Assembly: GCA_030622295.1 (NCBI GenBank)
Contig: JAUXGI010000033.1
Location: forward strand, 1 to 8,245
Reading direction: 5' to 3'
DNA: 8,245 nucleotides
From: Planctomycetota bacterium
GTDB taxonomy: Bacteria > Planctomycetota > B129-G9
Positions 5,879 through 8,245 of this stretch are shown here, piece after piece. The position numbers and the translations under genes are program-made. Position 1 is the first letter of the stretch. The number at the start of each line of letters is the position of its first letter. The notes under the pieces are model-generated. The model worked only from the letters and a program-made list of their open reading frames with translations, did not search any database and was not told the origin of the DNA.

Positions 5879-7099
5879 TCAATCGCTTTGCGTTCGTATT
5901 TTCACCTCGTCCCGGCGAGGGAAGATCCTGCGCCATCCGCGGCCTACGCCGCGGCCCATGCCTGCGAAGAGCGCCCCGACGGCCTTGACTCCATTGCGCG
6001 GGTAATACAGCAGGTCTACACCCTCTCCTTCGCCCCGTTTGAACATGCCGCCGACGCCCCGGCCTATTGCGGCAAAGCCGCGGCCTACAGCGCCGCCCGC
6101 CTTCGCCAGGAAGCCCGGCCCCGCCCTGCCGCGCAACGCCCGCCGCGGGCCTTTTGCAACCAGCCTGCCCACGCCCACCGGCACGGACAGCAGTTTGACG
6201 CCGCCGTCGACAAACGATTTCCCGCTGAGGACGAGTTCCGCGCCCAACCCCTGGAGCACTCGCCGGACGCTTTCGGGTATCTGCTCCGCCATGGGTCCGC
6301 GACGCGGACGCAACTTCTCCAGTTCCAACTGACCGGCAATGTATCTCCGCACTATCTCTTCGTTGTAGCCCTCCTCGACCCAGAGGAACCACAGGTCGGG
6401 GTCTTCCGCTCCGAATGGCTTGCCCGTGAGTTGCTGCAGGGCATCGCGCACGCCCAATGCCACGCGCAACTCGCCCCGCTTCTCCTTCTTCATTATTATA
6501 ATGAGGTCGGGCACTATTTCCTCATCCGCCACCATGCCCAGCGCCAGTGCGGCTTCCTGCCGCACGTCCGGGTCGTCGGCCCCGTCGCGTACGACGGCGA
6601 GCAATTTCTCTGTGACGCGCCTGTCTCCCTTGCCTATCTTGCCCAGAGAGCGTACCGCCTCCTGACGCACCAGTGGGATGTTGTCGCGGTTGTTGATGGC
6701 CGTGACGAGAATCGGAACCGCTATCTTCTGCTCCCCGATTTCGCCCAGCGCCGCCGCGGCCGCCGCCCGTACCAACTGGCTCTTGTCCGGCCCTTCCTTC
6801 CTTGAAGGGTCGCCGTTCAGCACGGCGCCGACCAACTCAATCAGAATGGGGTCGCCACGGGCCCCGTCGCTCTCGGCTATAACGACGAGACTCTCGCGGC
6901 GCACGTCGGCGTCCGGGGTCAACAGATTCGCAACCGCCTCGGAAAGCGAGGGCTTCTTGATTTCTCTTATTACCCACTCCACCTGCTTAACGGGCCATTC
7001 AATCACGACACAGCCCGTCTGAGTGAGAACACAAAGGGATGCAAACAGGAAGACGAGATAGACCGCCTTGAAAGGACGTTCGGGACGTGGATTCTTCAA
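5879..7099 (-). CDS. HEAT-repeat lipoprotein with Gly/Arg-rich C-terminal region
   Basis: The protein has 406 residues. A TTG start at 7099 is chosen because AGGAGGG lies 6 bases upstream and because it yields a clean export signal (KNPRPERPFKAVYLVFLFAS..., ending TQTGC, Cys30). The frame stays open upstream to 7264, but that stretch has no signal-like sequence. The lipobox is unusual, with Gln at -3. Residues about 50-225 are HEAT-type helical repeats with conserved Arg/Ala-Leu-Gly patterns (VRAAAAAALGEIG, VRQEAVRSLGKIG, VRQEAALALGMVA). These are followed by LTGKPFG and an acidic-aromatic stretch (DPDLWFLW) of the kind seen in many planctomycete HEAT proteins. Residues about 300-395 are rich in Gly, Ala and Arg, with GxxxG-like spacing (VGRGFAAIGRGVGG), and may contact membrane or nucleic acid. 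HEAT arrays are protein-binding scaffolds. The partner is unknown, and the adjacent zinc-ribbon protein is a candidate. Confidence 0.82.
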   Translation of the reverse strand: MKNPRPERPFKAVYLVFLFASLCVLTQTGCVVIEWPVKQVEWVIREIKKPSLSEAVANLLTPDADVRRESLVVIAESDGARGDPILIELVGAVLNGDPSRKEGPDKSQLVRAAAAAALGEIGEQKIAVPILVTAINNRDNIPLVRQEAVRSLGKIGKGDRRVTEKLLAVVRDGADDPDVRQEAALALGMVADEEIVPDLIIIMKKEKRGELRVALGVRDALQQLTGKPFGAEDPDLWFLWVEEGYNEEIVRRYIAGQLELEKLRPRRGPMAEQIPESVRRVLQGLGAELVLSGKSFVDGGVKLLSVPVGVGRLVAKGPRRALRGRAGPGFLAKAGGAVGRGFAAIGRGVGGMFKRGEGEGVDLLYYPRNGVKAVGALFAGMGRGVGRGWRRIFPRRDEVKIRTQSD

Positions 7100-7112
7100 C
7101 GTTAGCCCTCCT
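7100..7112 (-). promoter_or_regulatory. Ribosome binding site supporting a TTG start for the HEAT lipoprotein
   Basis: On the minus strand AGGAGGG (7112-7106) is followed by the 6-base spacer CTAACG and then TTG. No ATG or GTG in frame has a comparable site, so the rare TTG start is preferred. Confidence 0.65.
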
Positions 7113-7218
7113 CTGCCTCCAAACTGGCGAACACGACGCGCGTGAATGTATCTAATCCCTCGGGGCAATTCAAGGGAAAACCACTTCCCCGTGGAAACGG
7201 GGGTGCGCGGGTTTTGGG

Positions 7219-7246
7219 TTGCAAAGGCGCACACTCCATATATAAT
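7219..7246 (+). promoter_or_regulatory. Possible promoter of the ABC ATPase gene
   Basis: A perfect TATAAT -10 (7241-7246) lies 16 bases after TTGCAA (7219-7224, 4 of 6 matches to consensus). The predicted start is near 7253, which leaves a leader of about 50 bases before the ATG at 7306. The 206-base gap is shared with the divergent HEAT gene, for which I see no clear promoter. Confidence 0.45.
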
Positions 7247-7305
7247 CCGTGCCGAAGAGACCATGCATCTGTCTTTCGCTTCTTGTTACTTGCTGCTTGT
7301 CATCT

Positions 7306-8166
7306 ATGCCGGAGTACGCAGCACAAACTTTCGGACTGACGAAGGTCTTCACGGACTTTCTCCTGCGCCCGCGCGTGGTCGCGGTGGAGGACCTGTCGCT
7401 TCAGGTGGAAAGCGGCGAGGTTTTCGGCCTGCTCGGGCCGAACGGCTCGGGCAAGACGACGACGATAAAGATGCTGCTGGGATTTCTGCGCCCCACCCGG
7501 GGTCGCGCGGAGTTGCTGGGCCGCCCGGCCGGGGACGTGCACGCCAGACGCTCGCTGGGTTTCATGCCGGAAGAGTCATCCTTCTATCCCTTTCTCACGG
7601 CCCGTGAGATACTCCATTTTTACGGTCGGCTGTTCGGAATGCCCCGCAGGGAGCGCAGGAAGAAGGTTGAGGGTCTGCTGGAGATGACGGGCCTGAAGGA
7701 TGCCGCCGACAGGCGCATCAGCGAATACTCGAAGGGCATGCAGCGACGGGTCGGACTGGCACAGGCGCTCATCAATGACCCGAAGTTCATCATCATGGAC
7801 GAGCCGACCAGCGGGCTTGACCCGATGGGTCGTGTGGACGTGAAAAACCTTATACTCGATTTGAAGGACAGGGGGGTCTCCGTGATGCTTTGCTCGCACC
7901 TTCTGGGAGAGGTGGAGAGCGTGTGCACGCGGGTGGCTATCCTCCACAGGGGCCGCCTCGTCAGAGAGGGTACGGTCAGGGAGTTGCTCGAGCGTCGCGA
8001 CATGATACAGGTGCTCGTCGCGGAAAGCGGCGAAACGGACAGGTCCAGAATCGCAGAAGCGCTTGCCGACATTCCCGTCAGGGTTGCATCTCTCGAGTTC
8101 GTTTCTGATTCGCTGGAAGAGGTCTTCATGCGGATAGTCGAGAAAGAAGAGCAAGAAGAAGAGTAG
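7306..8166 (+). CDS. ABC-2-type transporter ATP-binding protein
   Basis: The protein has 286 residues, slightly under the usual 300 or so for this class. Walker A is GPNGSGKTT (44-52) and the Q-loop region is GFMPEE (85-90), where the usual Gln position reads Pro-Glu as in many ABC-2 ATPases. The signature is YSKGMQRRVGLAQAL (141-155), Walker B is FIIMDEPTSGLDP (161-173) and the H-loop is LCSHLL (195-200). The C-terminal 50-60 residues (LEFVSDSLEEVFMRIV) are typical of drug, lipid or gliding-type ABC-2 exporters. This subunit would sit on the cytoplasmic face and power a membrane permease, expected just downstream but not in the window. The substrate is unknown. The ATG at 7306 fits the domain start. 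The frame is open from a GTG at 7249, but that would add a Cys-rich stretch unlike the family. I see no good ribosome site before 7306, so the start is less certain than the product. The gene ends in an acidic tail (EKEEQEEE). Confidence 0.93.
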   Translation: MPEYAAQTFGLTKVFTDFLLRPRVVAVEDLSLQVESGEVFGLLGPNGSGKTTTIKMLLGFLRPTRGRAELLGRPAGDVHARRSLGFMPEESSFYPFLTAREILHFYGRLFGMPRRERRKKVEGLLEMTGLKDAADRRISEYSKGMQRRVGLAQALINDPKFIIMDEPTSGLDPMGRVDVKNLILDLKDRGVSVMLCSHLLGEVESVCTRVAILHRGRLVREGTVRELLERRDMIQVLVAESGETDRSRIAEALADIPVRVASLEFVSDSLEEVFMRIVEKEEQEEE

Positions 8167-8234
8167 GCAAGCAGGGAGGGGCAAGGGCAAAGGGCAAAGG
8201 GCAAAGGGCAAGGGGGATGAAGAAGTAGGCAAGC
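8162..8234. repeat. GGCAAAG tandem tract flanked by an 11-base direct repeat
   Basis: Immediately after the ATPase stop are GGCAAG, three perfect GGCAAAG heptads and another GGCAAG (8180-8212). The 11-base sequence AGTAGGCAAGC occurs at 8162-8172, where it contains the TAG stop of the ATPase gene, and again at 8224-8234. The second copy follows a short ATGAAGAAGTAG that cannot be a gene. Confidence 0.8.
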
Positions 8235-8245
8235 CACCGCTTCCC

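Noticed and set aside
5888..6805. Plus-strand open frame of 305 codons opposite the HEAT gene
   Set aside because: It is the antisense shadow of an evident HEAT-repeat protein, and the product has no coherent features.
8218..8229. ATG AAG AAG TAG as the start of the next ABC gene
   Set aside because: It stops after three codons. The likely permease gene must start further downstream, outside the window.

Overview
The window looks like chromosomal sequence from a GC-rich, Gram-negative-type bacterium. It encodes two predicted lipoproteins, a signal-peptide-bearing HtrA protease and envelope-anchored proteins. The HEAT-repeat style (an LTGKPFG...DPDLWFLW tail), the GTTCAAG heptad tracts and the GGGGTCAGACCCC palindromes remind me of Planctomycetota and related uncultured lineages. 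That placement is from memory and is only tentative.

Layout. (1) Positions 1-670, plus strand: the C-terminal half of an MFS transporter of the oxalate/formate antiporter (OFA) type. A strong hairpin at 701-740 separates it from the convergent gene. (2) Positions 761-4604, minus strand: a two-gene unit. The upstream gene is an HtrA/Deg serine protease with an intact His-Asp-Ser triad and two PDZ domains. The downstream gene is a 747-residue lipoprotein that appears to contain two HtrA-like protease folds in tandem, each with all three catalytic residues replaced, followed by two PDZ-like domains. This pseudoprotease beside an active paralogue is the most interesting thing in the window. (3) Positions 4605-5044: a 440-base intergenic region with a probable htrA promoter, a nested palindromic element and a near-consensus sigma70-type promoter upstream of a tRNA gene with a CAU anticodon (5045-5116). 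(4) Positions 5168-7099, minus strand: a HEAT-repeat lipoprotein followed by a small zinc-ribbon membrane protein, separated by a 75-base double palindrome. (5) Positions 7306-8166, plus strand: an ABC-2-type exporter ATPase, divergent from the HEAT gene. Its permease is presumably beyond the window end.

The intergenic DNA is rich in small repeats: three loci with GGGGTCAGACCCC-like palindromes, two copies of a CCGCCT(C/G)AGGCGG hairpin each nested inside another repeat, and two different heptad tandem tracts. I see no transposase, CRISPR array or rRNA. The window is better described as an envelope-function region peppered with small mobile-like repeats than as a defence or phage island.
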